A stretch of DNA of 64,000 nt from Methylococcaceae bacterium UBA975 (GCA_002292375.1 DBBV01000017.1:203315-267314); one strand, 5' to 3'. Shown: positions 36,766 through 46,076, counted from the first letter of the stretch. Translations and numbers: made by a program. Notes: generated by a model from the sequence alone, not told the origin.

Positions 36766-39216
36766 TTAAATGACTATATTGACCAGCTTCTTAGGAACGA
36801 TGATAACCTTTCGAATGGGCTTTTCGTCAATATATTTTTTTACATTGTCTTCTGACAAGGCTCTTTTTTCTATGCTTTCTTTATCAGCATCTGCTGGGAC
36901 AGTTATTTTAGCCCTCAATTTACCATTTACTTGCACAACGAGTTCTATTTCATCCAATACCAAGGCGTCGACATCCACCGTTGGCCAAGGCGCGCGTAGC
37001 AAATCTGACTGATACCCTAACACCTGCCAAAGCTCATCGCAAACGTGCGGAATAATCGGAGACAACATCAGTATGATACTCGTTAAGGCTTCGTGACGAA
37101 GTCCTTTTGCGGCGTTGCTCGTCGCTTTCAGTTTGGTCACCGCATTGAGCAGCTCCATATTCGCCGCAATGGCGGTATTAAAGGTTAGGCGACGACCAAA
37201 ATCATCGTCTACCTTACTCAGGGTTTCGTGAATTTGACGACGAAAGGATTTTTCATCTGCGTTCAACTGTTCAACGGCATAGCTTTCTACTATACCCGCA
37301 TCAAGATGCTCCTTCACCTGCTTCCATAAACGGCGAATAAATCTAAACGAGCCTTCAACCGCTGTGTCGGACCATTCTAATGATTGCTCAGGTGGCGCCG
37401 CGAACATGGTAAATAAACGTACCGTATCCGCACCATACTTTTTAATTAAGCCTTGCGGGTCAACCGTATTGCCTTTAGATTTCGACATTTTACTGCCATC
37501 TTTTAGCACCATACCTTGAGTCAACAAACGCTTGAAAGGCTCATCGCAATTGACTAAGCCTTCATCACGTAATAATTTAGTATAAAAGCGCGAATACAAT
37601 AGGTGCAAAATAGCGTGTTCAATACCACCGACGTACTGATCTACCGGCAACCAGTAATTGGCCCGCTTATCTAACATCGCTTGCTCGCTATCGGCGCTGC
37701 AATAACGCGCAAAATACCAAGACGACTCCATAAAAGTGTCAAAGGTATCGGTTTCTCTTGTGGCCGGCTTGCCGCAGCTCGGGCAAGGCGTATTGATAAA
37801 CGCTTCGTGCCTAGCCAAGGGGGAACCAACCCCGCCAAGTGTTACGTCTTTTGGTAGTAACACCGGTAAATCTTCATCAGGGACTGGCACGGTACCACAG
37901 CCATCACAATAGATAACCGGCACGGGCGTACCCCAATAACGTTGACGTGAAATACCCCAATCACGTAAACGGAAATTAACTTTTTTCTCACCCTTATTAT
38001 TTTTGCTTAAGGCCTCGGCTATAGCGTCGAAAGCTTGGGTGAAATTTAACCCATCAAACGGTGCTGAGTTGATCAGCCGGCCTTTGCCGGTAAATGCCCG
38101 CTGCGTTAAATCAGCTGCTTCACCCTGTTCCGCTTCAATGACTTGTTTTATACTTAAATCATACTTTTTGGCAAATTCATAATCACGCTGGTCGTGGCCC
38201 GGAACAGACATAACCGCACCCGTACCGTAGTGCATTAAAACAAAGTTCGCGACCCAAACGGGTACTGTTTCGCCGGTTAGAGGGTGGATCGCTTTTATAC
38301 CCGAATCCACACCTTTTTTCTCCATTGTTTCCATCGCCGCTTCGGAGGTTTCCATGCTTTTGCAGTCATCAAGAAAGGCCGCAAGCGTGGCGTTCGTTTC
38401 CGCTGCTTGACGGGCAACGGGGTGCTCTGCAGCAACCGCTAGATAAGTCACGCCCATCAAGGTATCAGGCCTAGTAGTGTAAACCGACAAAGCACCCTCG
38501 CCGTCAACCAAGTCAAACGACAGTTCCACACCCTCTGAACGACCAATCCAGTTCTGCTGCATGGTTTTTACTTGTTCTGGCCAGCCGTCCAGCTGTTGTA
38601 TCGAATCAAGTAATTCTTGCGCGTATTTCGTAATACGCATAAACCATTGGGATATTTCACGCTTTTCGACGGCGCTATCACAACGCCAACAGCAACCGTC
38701 AATCACCTGTTCATTTGCCAGCACCGTATTACAATCTGGGCACCAGTTCAGCGGTGCAGTTTTTTTATACACCAAATCTTTTTTCAGTAAGCGATTAAAA
38801 AACCATTGCTCCCAACGGTAATAATCGTCCGAACAGGTCGTCACTTCACGCGTCCAGTCATAAGCAAAACCTAATTGCTTAAGCTGCTCACGCATATAGT
38901 CAATATTATCCAGTGTCCAATCACCTGGGTGCACGTTGTTTTTCATCGCTGCATTTTCTGCCGGTAAGCCAAACGCGTCCCAACCCATTGGCTGCATCAC
39001 GTTTTTACCCTTCATTCGCTGGTAACGGCTGATCACGTCACCAATGGTATAATTACGCACATGCCCCATATGCAAACGCCCGCTCGGATAGGGAAACATC
39101 GACAAGCAGTAATACTTTTCTTTCTCTGCATCTTCCGTCACCCGAAAAGCTTCAGTCGCTTGCCATTTTTGCTGCACACTTTTTTCGATAAGAGAAGGTT
39201 GATATTCTTCTTGCAT
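36766..39216 (-). CDS. leuS: Leucyl-tRNA synthetase
   Basis: Class Ia synthetase that charges tRNA-Leu. The open frame extends 73 codons upstream of the chosen ATG, but the ATG at 39216 follows a GGGGA ribosome site and begins QEEYQPSLIEKSVQQKW, the family N-terminus, giving 816 residues. HIGH is represented by MFPYPSGRLHMGH near residue 41-53; the CP1 editing domain has TTRPDTLMGVTY; a zinc-binding knuckle is seen at CDGC / CPSC; KMSKSKGNT is the KMSKS loop. Divergent from the zinc-ribbon gene with about 90 bases between. Confidence 0.97.
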   Translation of the reverse strand: MQEEYQPSLIEKSVQQKWQATEAFRVTEDAEKEKYYCLSMFPYPSGRLHMGHVRNYTIGDVISRYQRMKGKNVMQPMGWDAFGLPAENAAMKNNVHPGDWTLDNIDYMREQLKQLGFAYDWTREVTTCSDDYYRWEQWFFNRLLKKDLVYKKTAPLNWCPDCNTVLANEQVIDGCCWRCDSAVEKREISQWFMRITKYAQELLDSIQQLDGWPEQVKTMQQNWIGRSEGVELSFDLVDGEGALSVYTTRPDTLMGVTYLAVAAEHPVARQAAETNATLAAFLDDCKSMETSEAAMETMEKKGVDSGIKAIHPLTGETVPVWVANFVLMHYGTGAVMSVPGHDQRDYEFAKKYDLSIKQVIEAEQGEAADLTQRAFTGKGRLINSAPFDGLNFTQAFDAIAEALSKNNKGEKKVNFRLRDWGISRQRYWGTPVPVIYCDGCGTVPVPDEDLPVLLPKDVTLGGVGSPLARHEAFINTPCPSCGKPATRETDTFDTFMESSWYFARYCSADSEQAMLDKRANYWLPVDQYVGGIEHAILHLLYSRFYTKLLRDEGLVNCDEPFKRLLTQGMVLKDGSKMSKSKGNTVDPQGLIKKYGADTVRLFTMFAAPPEQSLEWSDTAVEGSFRFIRRLWKQVKEHLDAGIVESYAVEQLNADEKSFRRQIHETLSKVDDDFGRRLTFNTAIAANMELLNAVTKLKATSNAAKGLRHEALTSIILMLSPIIPHVCDELWQVLGYQSDLLRAPWPTVDVDALVLDEIELVVQVNGKLRAKITVPADADKESIEKRALSEDNVKKYIDEKPIRKVIIVPKKLVNIVI

Positions 39217-39306
39217 TTTTTCCCCGTCGGACACACTATTTAGTAAAGCTGGGTAGAATACCTTAGCTCCCCCTAAATCTAAAGTGATATTACACATGGA
39301 GGCCTT

Positions 39307-39828
39307 ATGAACAAACCCATTCAAGACAAACTTATTCATGCCTACGACCAAATGATGGAACGGATTCACAGCACGGTTGAACACGCCGAAAAGCAAACCT
39401 TGCCTAACCTTGAAGAGCAGCTGAAAAAAGCCCAAGAAAAAGCCGTCGAGTTAGGCGAACTAACACGTGATGAAGCTGAAAAAGTGGCCAGCTATTTAAA
39501 ACGTGACTTGGATGATGTGTCTGTCTATTTACGTGACACACAAGCCGAGTTTTCAGAGTGGTTGTCGTTTGAGTCGACCTTGGTTGAAAGTAAGATTGGT
39601 GACTGGCTGAGCTTAGTCGCTGACAAAACAAAGCTGGAATGGACTAAGCTAAACCTGCAGGCAATAAGGGCTAAGCTTTATCACTCTGGCGAAGTCACGG
39701 GCCCAGGCACCTTACAATGTACCGCGTGTGAGCAAAGCCTCAATTTTAAAAAAACTGGGCATATTCCACCGTGCCCTAAATGCCACAAAACAGAATTTAA
39801 GCGCCGCAGCAAAAAGGTCATAAAGTAA
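39307..39828 (+). CDS. Zinc ribbon-containing protein, DUF1451/YbeL family
   Basis: A 173-residue cytoplasmic protein of unknown role. The N-terminal two thirds are helical and highly charged (coiled-coil-like, about 10-75). The C-terminus contains GEVTGPGTLQC and two CxxC knuckles (CTAC and CPKC, near 140-160) forming a zinc ribbon, the DUF1451 signature. GGAGG precedes the ATG. In E. coli the homologue ybeL is also near leuS, which supports the family call. No function is known from sequence. Confidence 0.88.
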   Translation: MNKPIQDKLIHAYDQMMERIHSTVEHAEKQTLPNLEEQLKKAQEKAVELGELTRDEAEKVASYLKRDLDDVSVYLRDTQAEFSEWLSFESTLVESKIGDWLSLVADKTKLEWTKLNLQAIRAKLYHSGEVTGPGTLQCTACEQSLNFKKTGHIPPCPKCHKTEFKRRSKKVIK

Positions 39829-40065
39829 TACAAAAAGAACAACCATAGCCATGTGTCCAGTTGGCTTTACCTGTCATTGACATGATTTAAGGCCTCAATC
39901 TTTCTGTTATAAAAGGGGAGGTAACGTGGCGTTTAGCCAGCAAAAAGCAGTCTATAGCTCACTAAAGAACTCTAAAAAAGTGACATGAGTCACTCTAGAG
40001 CTAGATCAATACCGGATTAATTGCGGTAAAATGCTACCTTAGTTTCACTACATCATAATCGCATC
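39829..40065 (+). promoter_or_regulatory. Control region of the xylM-xylA pair, with possible sigma-54 promoter
   Basis: A 237-base gap with several dyads. TGGCGTTTAGCCAGCA at 39927-39942 keeps the invariant GG and GC of a -24/-12 sigma-54 promoter at exact 12-base spacing, with four of six and three of five consensus bases. Upstream at 39872-39882 lies the palindrome TGTCATTGACA, a possible activator site. Downstream are AGTGAC-ATGA-GTCACT (39979-39994) and TCTAG-AG-CTAGA (39994-40005), operator-like dyads in what would be the leader. TAAAAT near 40026 is an alternative sigma-70 -10 box. No ribosome site precedes xylM. Confidence 0.45.
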
Positions 40066-41181
40066 ATGAATTATTTAAGGTATTACTTAGGCGCTGTTAT
40101 TGTTAGTCTTGGCATCATCGGCTTTCTATTAGGCGACTTTTGGGTCTGGCTTGGTTTGGCTACCTTTATTCCGCTTCTGTTGATTGATGTCATCGCAAAA
40201 ACAGATACGAAGGTTTACCCTTTACCGACGGCTTGGTTAGCCGAAGTCCCCTTATATCTTCATTTCTTTTTAATGCTAGGCCTCTACGCTGCCTTTATAT
40301 ATTGGATGAGCCTTGAGCAACAAGCCGCCTCAAACACTCCCCTCACCCTACTGGCGGGTGCCGCACTGTCTTTAGGTTGGTTAGGCGCTGTACCGAGCCT
40401 ACCGGTCAATCATGAACTCATGCACCGTCGAAGCGCCGTAGGTCGGCTATTTGCCACGCTCATTGGCACCTTCTATTTTGACCCGACTCGCGACGTAGCA
40501 CACGTACATACCCACCATATTCATTTAGGCACGGCGAAAGATTCTGATACCTGCCCACGTGGTAAAACAGTTTACAGCTTCATTTTTAGCGCTATTGCCG
40601 GCAGCATGAAAGACTTCCTTGAAATGGAAGCAACATTAAGCAAAAAAACAAAACGGTCGATGTTTTCACCCACAGGTCGAATAATGCGAGCAGCCTATCA
40701 AATCGTCCTTTTACTCGGAACGGTTTATTGGTTTGCTGGCCCTACCGCTTTATTTGTTGCACTGATCGGTATGCTGATTAGCCGTGCCTTAGTTGAGGCC
40801 TTCAATTACTATCAACACTATGGTTTGCTTCGGGTTGAAGGTAAAAAATACGGCTCACAGCATATCTGGAATCACCTCAAGCCTATGAGCCGGACAATTT
40901 CTTTTGAAATTACTAATCACAACGACCATCATATGGATTCATACGCACCGTACTATGAATTAAAGCCAACACTTGACGGCCCACAAATGCCGAGTTTGTT
41001 TTTATGCTTTCTAACCGGATTGATACCCCCTATCTGGTTTAACTATATTGCCAAACCTCGTTTAAAAAACTGGGATTTCAATCACGCCAATGCAGAAGAA
41101 AAAGAACTGGCTCGTCAGGCCAATAAAGCAGCTGGCTGGCCCGACTGGTTGGCGGATAATGCCGACACAAAAACCATTTAA
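40066..41181 (+). CDS. xylM: Xylene/toluene side-chain monooxygenase, hydroxylase subunit XylM
   Basis: A 371-residue membrane di-iron monooxygenase that hydroxylates methyl or alkyl side chains of hydrocarbons. Histidine boxes are H116-E-L-M-H120, H146 to H151 in HVHTHH, NYYQHYG at 247-253, and H285/H288/H289 in NHNDHH. Four to six membrane helices surround them. The C-terminal stretch (PQMPSLFLCFLTGLIPPIWF, AKPRLKNWD, ANKAAGWPDW) and the length fit TOL-plasmid XylM (about 369 residues) better than AlkB. The reductase gene follows by 12 bases. Substrate (toluene, xylene, other alkyl aromatics or alkanes) is inferred, not proven. Confidence 0.88.
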   Translation: MNYLRYYLGAVIVSLGIIGFLLGDFWVWLGLATFIPLLLIDVIAKTDTKVYPLPTAWLAEVPLYLHFFLMLGLYAAFIYWMSLEQQAASNTPLTLLAGAALSLGWLGAVPSLPVNHELMHRRSAVGRLFATLIGTFYFDPTRDVAHVHTHHIHLGTAKDSDTCPRGKTVYSFIFSAIAGSMKDFLEMEATLSKKTKRSMFSPTGRIMRAAYQIVLLLGTVYWFAGPTALFVALIGMLISRALVEAFNYYQHYGLLRVEGKKYGSQHIWNHLKPMSRTISFEITNHNDHHMDSYAPYYELKPTLDGPQMPSLFLCFLTGLIPPIWFNYIAKPRLKNWDFNHANAEEKELARQANKAAGWPDWLADNADTKTI

Positions 41182-41193
41182 AGTAAAACCGTC

Positions 41194-42261
41194 ATGAAAC
41201 GTTTATTCGATTTATTTAAATCACAAAAGGGTCCATTAATAACAACGATTCAACCTAGTGGTGAATCGTTCGAGGTACCTAAAAACAAGACCTTATTACA
41301 AACCGCCTTAAGTGAAGGAGTTAACTTCCCTTACCATTGTACGGTCGGTACCTGCGGTAATTGTCGCTGCAAGTTAATTGACGGCGAGGTACGTGCCATT
41401 ATGGATTTTTCCTATACTCTGTCTGAGGCCGAAATTAGCGACGGTTACATTCTTGCCTGCCAAAGTTTATTAAAATCTAATATCACCATCGAGCTCGAGG
41501 CTGATGTTAATCAGCCCTCTGAACCGTTAGAAACGTTCAGCGGCGTGATAAAAGACACCCACATGCTGACCCATGACATTATGCAGGTCAATGTAGAACT
41601 CGATCGTGCGATTCGTTTTAGCGCCGGTCAATTTGCAGACATTGGCTTACCGGGTTTCGGCAGACACCGCAGTTACTCCTTTGCTTGCGCCCCTCTTGAC
41701 GTTGGTCAAAAGAGCCTAAGCTTTCACGTCAGAAATGTGCCTGGCGGTAGCTATACTGAATGGTTGTTTGACAACGATCGTAAAAACGAACGCTTTGAAC
41801 TGCACGGCCCAAGTGGTGCTTTTTGGCTTAGAACCAGCGATGCACCCATTCTTGCAGTGGCCGGTGGCAGTGGTATGGCACCATTAAAATCCATCCTAGA
41901 CGATGCGCTGCTTAAAGGTGTTAACAGGCCCATTACCTATCTATTCGGCGCCAGAGAGCAACGCGACTTATACTGCCTGGATGAAATGCAAGCCTTAGCT
42001 AAGCAGTGGCCTAATACGTTTAACTTTATTCCCGTCTTATCTGAGGAAGCAACAGACTCTAATTGGACAGGAAAACGCGGCCTTGTTACCGACTTTATTA
42101 ACGATGAAACAACTGGCTTTCCCATCGTCGACAGCCACGCTTATTTATGCGGTCCACCGGGCATGATTGATGCCACATTAGCCGTTTTAGAAGAGGCCCA
42201 TGTCAACCTGAGTCACGTACATTACGATAAATTTTTAGATTCGCGTCAACTCGATAATTAG
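41194..42261 (+). CDS. xylA: Monooxygenase electron-transfer component, XylA-like ferredoxin reductase
   Basis: A 355-residue NADH:acceptor reductase that supplies electrons to XylM. An N-terminal plant-type [2Fe-2S] ferredoxin domain has C49, C54, C57 and C89. An FAD domain follows (GRHRSYSFACAP near 154, with the RxYS motif), and then an NAD domain (AGGSGMAPLKSIL near 226, ending in YLCGPPGMIDATL). Domain order and length fit XylA of the TOL upper pathway (about 350 residues). The name should not be confused with xylose isomerase. It converges on the DUF1329 gene with six bases between stop codons. Confidence 0.88.
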   Translation: MKRLFDLFKSQKGPLITTIQPSGESFEVPKNKTLLQTALSEGVNFPYHCTVGTCGNCRCKLIDGEVRAIMDFSYTLSEAEISDGYILACQSLLKSNITIELEADVNQPSEPLETFSGVIKDTHMLTHDIMQVNVELDRAIRFSAGQFADIGLPGFGRHRSYSFACAPLDVGQKSLSFHVRNVPGGSYTEWLFDNDRKNERFELHGPSGAFWLRTSDAPILAVAGGSGMAPLKSILDDALLKGVNRPITYLFGAREQRDLYCLDEMQALAKQWPNTFNFIPVLSEEATDSNWTGKRGLVTDFINDETTGFPIVDSHAYLCGPPGMIDATLAVLEEAHVNLSHVHYDKFLDSRQLDN

Positions 42262-42267
42262 ACAGCG

Positions 42268-43677
42268 TTACAGGTCCCTTAATTGATCGATATCAAAGTA
42301 TTCTTCGGTTACTTTTATATCTCGATCATCCCAAACGGGCGTCATGGTGATGATATTTAGCCTATTATTAAACTCATTATGCACCGTTATATGGTCCCAT
42401 TGCGCGTCACCATCAAACGGCCGCCAAGAACGGCTATCGTCCCAGGTTCGATAGGGCTGGTCACGCTGATCGGTCATCTCTTGGTATTGCGCGTAATAAT
42501 TTTCTTGGTCGATATAAAGGGTTCTTGTTTTATATTGATACACGCCTTTTTTATCCTTTATCTCCAATACCCATACCGGCCGCAGCTCCATTTCCATACT
42601 GTTCCAGGCACATTGACTCTCTGCCATGTTGGCTGAACGGTAGATATAACCCGTTTCCGGTGATGCTAAAATCAGCTTTTCACCCACTAAGTTGTACTCA
42701 AAGGTTTGTAAATCGGTTTTAGCCCAAAACGCGCGCCAATCATCCCAACTAACTTCCAGCCCATAGTACATCGGGTCTTGCGCATCATTGCCGGACAAAA
42801 CTCGGGTTCGACGGTTACTTGGCAGAAAAATTCTAAAATCATCTGATTCATCGCCTCTAGCCGCTCGTTGCCTGACTGCTGCAATACCACTGACATCATT
42901 CGGTGATAGCACAAATAATGAGCCACCTTCTACAAATCGATCTTTATCCGCGATGCTACCCAAGGGCTTAATGCTTTGGCGACCGTGAAATTTTTGCCAC
43001 CAAATTAAGCCTTCGTATTGGACGTCCAATCTCCCTTCACCGTCACAGGAGTTTGAGATCATTGGATCAAAGAGCAGGGTTTCTGTTCCCACACCGTGCG
43101 CTACAAAAGTCCAGTTGAGCTGAAGACCATCTTGTGGGTGGAGATAAGGAATAGCTGCAGCTGTCTCATCATTCAATAAGGTGGCTGTACCATCGCTATT
43201 CACTAAGGTGCCATTTTCATTGGTCGTGGGCACCCACTGCTTGTCACGCACGGCTAGGGTTGCATTTAACACCCCTTCGTTCATGTAATAAGTATTCGTC
43301 GGAACAATAGTAATTTCACGCACATAGCCTTTTTCAGCAGCCAAACTATTGATGACATCACGCGGTAAGTAATCGCTTAACCAAGGGTGTTGCGCCAAAT
43401 TGTGTTTGTTTAGCGTCAACCCCGGTTTTAGTTCAGCCGGTAAGCTATAGGCATCGATCTTATCGTAGGCGTCGTAGCCACGTAAGTCTTTCCAGCGTTT
43501 AGCTAACGCAATGGCTTTGGGGTCCATAATGGCTGCCAGCCATTGCTGGTGCTGACTTTTCCCCGTGTGTTTAACGAAATTTTGCCACTGTTCTATCGCC
43601 CTATTTGTCTCGCCAGCCAGCACTGATACACCAGCGGACAGGAGAACCAAGGTTAAACCACTAAGCCAACGTCTCAT
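42268..43677 (-). CDS. DUF1329 outer-membrane/periplasmic protein
   Basis: The start at 43677 is chosen because GAGG lies just upstream and it begins a clean signal peptide (to about residue 22); the reading frame starts inside the last codons of lnt. The mature 445 or so residues match DUF1329, a LolB-like beta-rich family of no settled function, often near DUF1302 and hydrocarbon or steroid degradation genes. Recognisable are RTRVLSGNDAQDPMYYGLE, the WRPFDGDAQWDHI region, and many tryptophan and tyrosine residues. No DUF1302 partner is present. A role in hydrophobic substrate or lipid handling is inference. Confidence 0.8.
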   Translation of the reverse strand: MRRWLSGLTLVLLSAGVSVLAGETNRAIEQWQNFVKHTGKSQHQQWLAAIMDPKAIALAKRWKDLRGYDAYDKIDAYSLPAELKPGLTLNKHNLAQHPWLSDYLPRDVINSLAAEKGYVREITIVPTNTYYMNEGVLNATLAVRDKQWVPTTNENGTLVNSDGTATLLNDETAAAIPYLHPQDGLQLNWTFVAHGVGTETLLFDPMISNSCDGEGRLDVQYEGLIWWQKFHGRQSIKPLGSIADKDRFVEGGSLFVLSPNDVSGIAAVRQRAARGDESDDFRIFLPSNRRTRVLSGNDAQDPMYYGLEVSWDDWRAFWAKTDLQTFEYNLVGEKLILASPETGYIYRSANMAESQCAWNSMEMELRPVWVLEIKDKKGVYQYKTRTLYIDQENYYAQYQEMTDQRDQPYRTWDDSRSWRPFDGDAQWDHITVHNEFNNRLNIITMTPVWDDRDIKVTEEYFDIDQLRDL

Positions 43678-45187
43678 TAATAACCTCATTAGTTGTACGC
43701 CTTAAAACAAAACTAAGCACCAACAAGCCAAGCGAAAAAGCGTACATGAACCACCAACCACCTTGCACAAAGGGTGTAGCGCCTTGTAGCGGTATTATTT
43801 CACCGCGTAGCGAAAATCGGCTGAACATGGGTGCCTGGCGTATTACGTTTCCTTGCGGGTCTATAATGGCGGTCAAGCCCGTATTTGTCGAACGCAATAA
43901 ATAACGACCGCTTTCTAGCGCCCTCATTCTTGCCATCTGCAAATGTTGATACGGCGCAATGGTGTCACCGAACCAAGTATCATTGCTGACATTCACCAAG
44001 TAGGCTGCTTCTGGCAAACCATCCAGTGAAGACTGCTGAAACGCATCTTCATAACAAATAGACGATGCAAAGGCATAACCAGCACCACGAAGTAAGGTCT
44101 GGTGCTTTTCACCCGCAGTAAAATCTGACATGGGGATATTTAAGAAATTCAAAATAATGCTTGAAAATGGCTTTAGCGGTAAGTATTCGCCTAAGGGTAC
44201 CAAGTGTCGCTTAAAGTAAAAATGTTCTGGCTGTCGCACGCTGTACAAGCCGTTATAGTAATTACCCGTTGATTCTGACATGACCGGTAGGCCCAATACA
44301 ATATCTGAATTATATCGGCTCGCCTCCTCGCTTAACGCGGATAAAAAACCTGCTTTTACTCGGTGGTAAAAAGCGGGGATGGCAGTTTCCGGCCAAACGA
44401 TCAGGTCGGCGTTTCGATGTTGCCGGCTCATTGTCATATAAATACCAAGGTTTATTTGATGGAATGACCGCATCCACTTAATTTCTTGCGGTATATTGCC
44501 TTGCAATAAAGCCACGTTGATAGGCTTTCCGGCGCTTTCGGTCCACGTCACACCGTTGAGTAATAGCGTAGAAAACCAAACTGTACTGATAATTGAAATG
44601 GCGATTAACTTTAAACGCCTAGTCGTTTGAGTAACAACACATAATAGCCCGCCTACGGATAATGCCACCCCATAAGACACACCTAACACACCTACGAGGG
44701 GCGCCCACGTAGACAAGACAGTATCAACTTGGCTATAACCCAGCGACAGCCACGGAAAACCCGTGAATAAAACACCGCGTAGCACCTCTAATGCTAACCA
44801 AAGGCTAGGAAAAGCAAGTAAATAGCGCAGTCCATTATCAGCGCTAAAAAAGCGATTTAAGACAAACGCGAGCAGTGCCACATAGGTCGCTAATATGGCC
44901 ACCATACCCAACATAATAACGACCGCTAACCATAAGGGGGCATTACCAAAATGGTGAATACTAAAGTACACCCAATAAACACCGTGTCCGAAATAACCCA
45001 GCCCAAACGTATAACCCAGCAAAGCGGCTTTGAAAGGTGGCAATTGACGCAGCAGCAATAACAATAAAACTGGCGATACAAACGCCATAAACGTTAGGTT
45101 ATAGGGCGCGAAAGCTAACGGCAGTAACGCACCTGAAGCAGCGGCACATAATGGCGCTATTAGCTGTTTATAGTATCCGCTAGGCAT
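43661..45187 (-). CDS. lnt: Apolipoprotein N-acyltransferase
   Basis: A 508-residue inner-membrane enzyme that adds the third acyl chain to lipoproteins. About seven helices fill the N-terminal 200 residues, followed by a periplasmic nitrilase-like domain with the catalytic glutamate in IVWPETAIPAF, a lysine near HLVPLGEYLP and the cysteine in SICYEDAF. A final helix anchors the C-terminus. It follows corC by 20 bases in the conserved ybeZ-ybeY-corC-lnt order and overlaps the next gene by 17 bases. Confidence 0.96.
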   Translation of the reverse strand: MPSGYYKQLIAPLCAAASGALLPLAFAPYNLTFMAFVSPVLLLLLLRQLPPFKAALLGYTFGLGYFGHGVYWVYFSIHHFGNAPLWLAVVIMLGMVAILATYVALLAFVLNRFFSADNGLRYLLAFPSLWLALEVLRGVLFTGFPWLSLGYSQVDTVLSTWAPLVGVLGVSYGVALSVGGLLCVVTQTTRRLKLIAISIISTVWFSTLLLNGVTWTESAGKPINVALLQGNIPQEIKWMRSFHQINLGIYMTMSRQHRNADLIVWPETAIPAFYHRVKAGFLSALSEEASRYNSDIVLGLPVMSESTGNYYNGLYSVRQPEHFYFKRHLVPLGEYLPLKPFSSIILNFLNIPMSDFTAGEKHQTLLRGAGYAFASSICYEDAFQQSSLDGLPEAAYLVNVSNDTWFGDTIAPYQHLQMARMRALESGRYLLRSTNTGLTAIIDPQGNVIRQAPMFSRFSLRGEIIPLQGATPFVQGGWWFMYAFSLGLLVLSFVLRRTTNEVINETLA

Positions 45188-45207
45188 TAACAGAACCTGA
45201 TGATCGC

Positions 45208-46068
45208 TTATTCGCTTTCATCCTCAGCTTCGATAAGTTTAGTCATGCGCAGCAAATGAACGCGTCGATTATCGGCCCTTAGCACTTCAAACATAAATTG
45301 ATCAATTTGTGTGGTTTCACCACGTTCGGGAACATGACCAAAACTTTTAATCACCAAACCGCCTACGGTATCAACATCATCTTCTGAATAATCCGTATTA
45401 AAATACTCGTTAAAGTCAGCTATTTCAGTCAAGGCCTTGATGTTGTATTCGTGCTCGTTACGCGGCAAGATAAATGCTTCCTCTTCAAAGTCATGCTCAT
45501 CTTCAATTTCGCCAACGATCTGTTCTAATACGTCTTCAATGGTGATCAACCCAGCCACCGAACCATATTCGTCGATGACGATCGCCATATGATTACGGTT
45601 GGCGCGAAATTCGTGCAACATCACATTTAAGCGTTTGCTTTCGGGAACAAAGATCGCTGGACGTATCACATCCCTAACATCAAATTTTTGCGTTGGATCA
45701 GCTATCGCATAACTCAACAGGTCCTTCGCTAATAAAATGCCCACTACTTGCGAGCTTTCACCATCTTGTACCGGAAACCTAGAATGTGATGAATCGATCA
45801 CACTGGGGTAGATAGTTTCTAGATCAGCATCACGTGAAATAAACACTATTTGAGAGCGTGGGATCATAATGTCACGGACTTGCAGCTCAGATACTTGCAG
45901 CACGCCTTCGATCATTGCTAACGCATCTTGCCCCAGTAAGTCTCTTTTTTCTGCGTCACGGATTAAATTAACTAAATCCTCACGGTCTTTCGGCTCGCCC
46001 ATCAAGGCCTGACCCAAACGTTCGATCCATGACTTATTTTCTAGTTTATCGTTCATTGGTTGGTTCAT
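45208..46068 (-). CDS. corC: CorC/HlyC family CBS protein
   Basis: A 286-residue soluble protein with two CBS domains (VRDIMIPRSQIVFI near 70 and VRDVIRPAIFVPES near 134) and a C-terminal CorC_HlyC transporter-associated domain from about 205. In Salmonella CorC was linked to Mg/Co efflux with CorA. It lacks the DUF21 membrane domain, like E. coli YbeX. It sits between ybeY and lnt as in many gammaproteobacteria. Confidence 0.94.
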   Translation of the reverse strand: MNQPMNDKLENKSWIERLGQALMGEPKDREDLVNLIRDAEKRDLLGQDALAMIEGVLQVSELQVRDIMIPRSQIVFISRDADLETIYPSVIDSSHSRFPVQDGESSQVVGILLAKDLLSYAIADPTQKFDVRDVIRPAIFVPESKRLNVMLHEFRANRNHMAIVIDEYGSVAGLITIEDVLEQIVGEIEDEHDFEEEAFILPRNEHEYNIKALTEIADFNEYFNTDYSEDDVDTVGGLVIKSFGHVPERGETTQIDQFMFEVLRADNRRVHLLRMTKLIEAEDESE

Positions 46069-46076
46069 TTTTTTCT

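Noticed and set aside
39217..39435. N-terminal extension of leuS
   Set aside because: The extension has no similarity to LeuS, overlaps the divergent zinc-ribbon gene, and a clear ribosome site precedes the ATG at 39216.
40066..41181. Identification as AlkB alkane 1-monooxygenase
   Set aside because: Histidine boxes are shared, but the length, C-terminal sequence and the XylA-type reductase partner instead of rubredoxin favour XylM.
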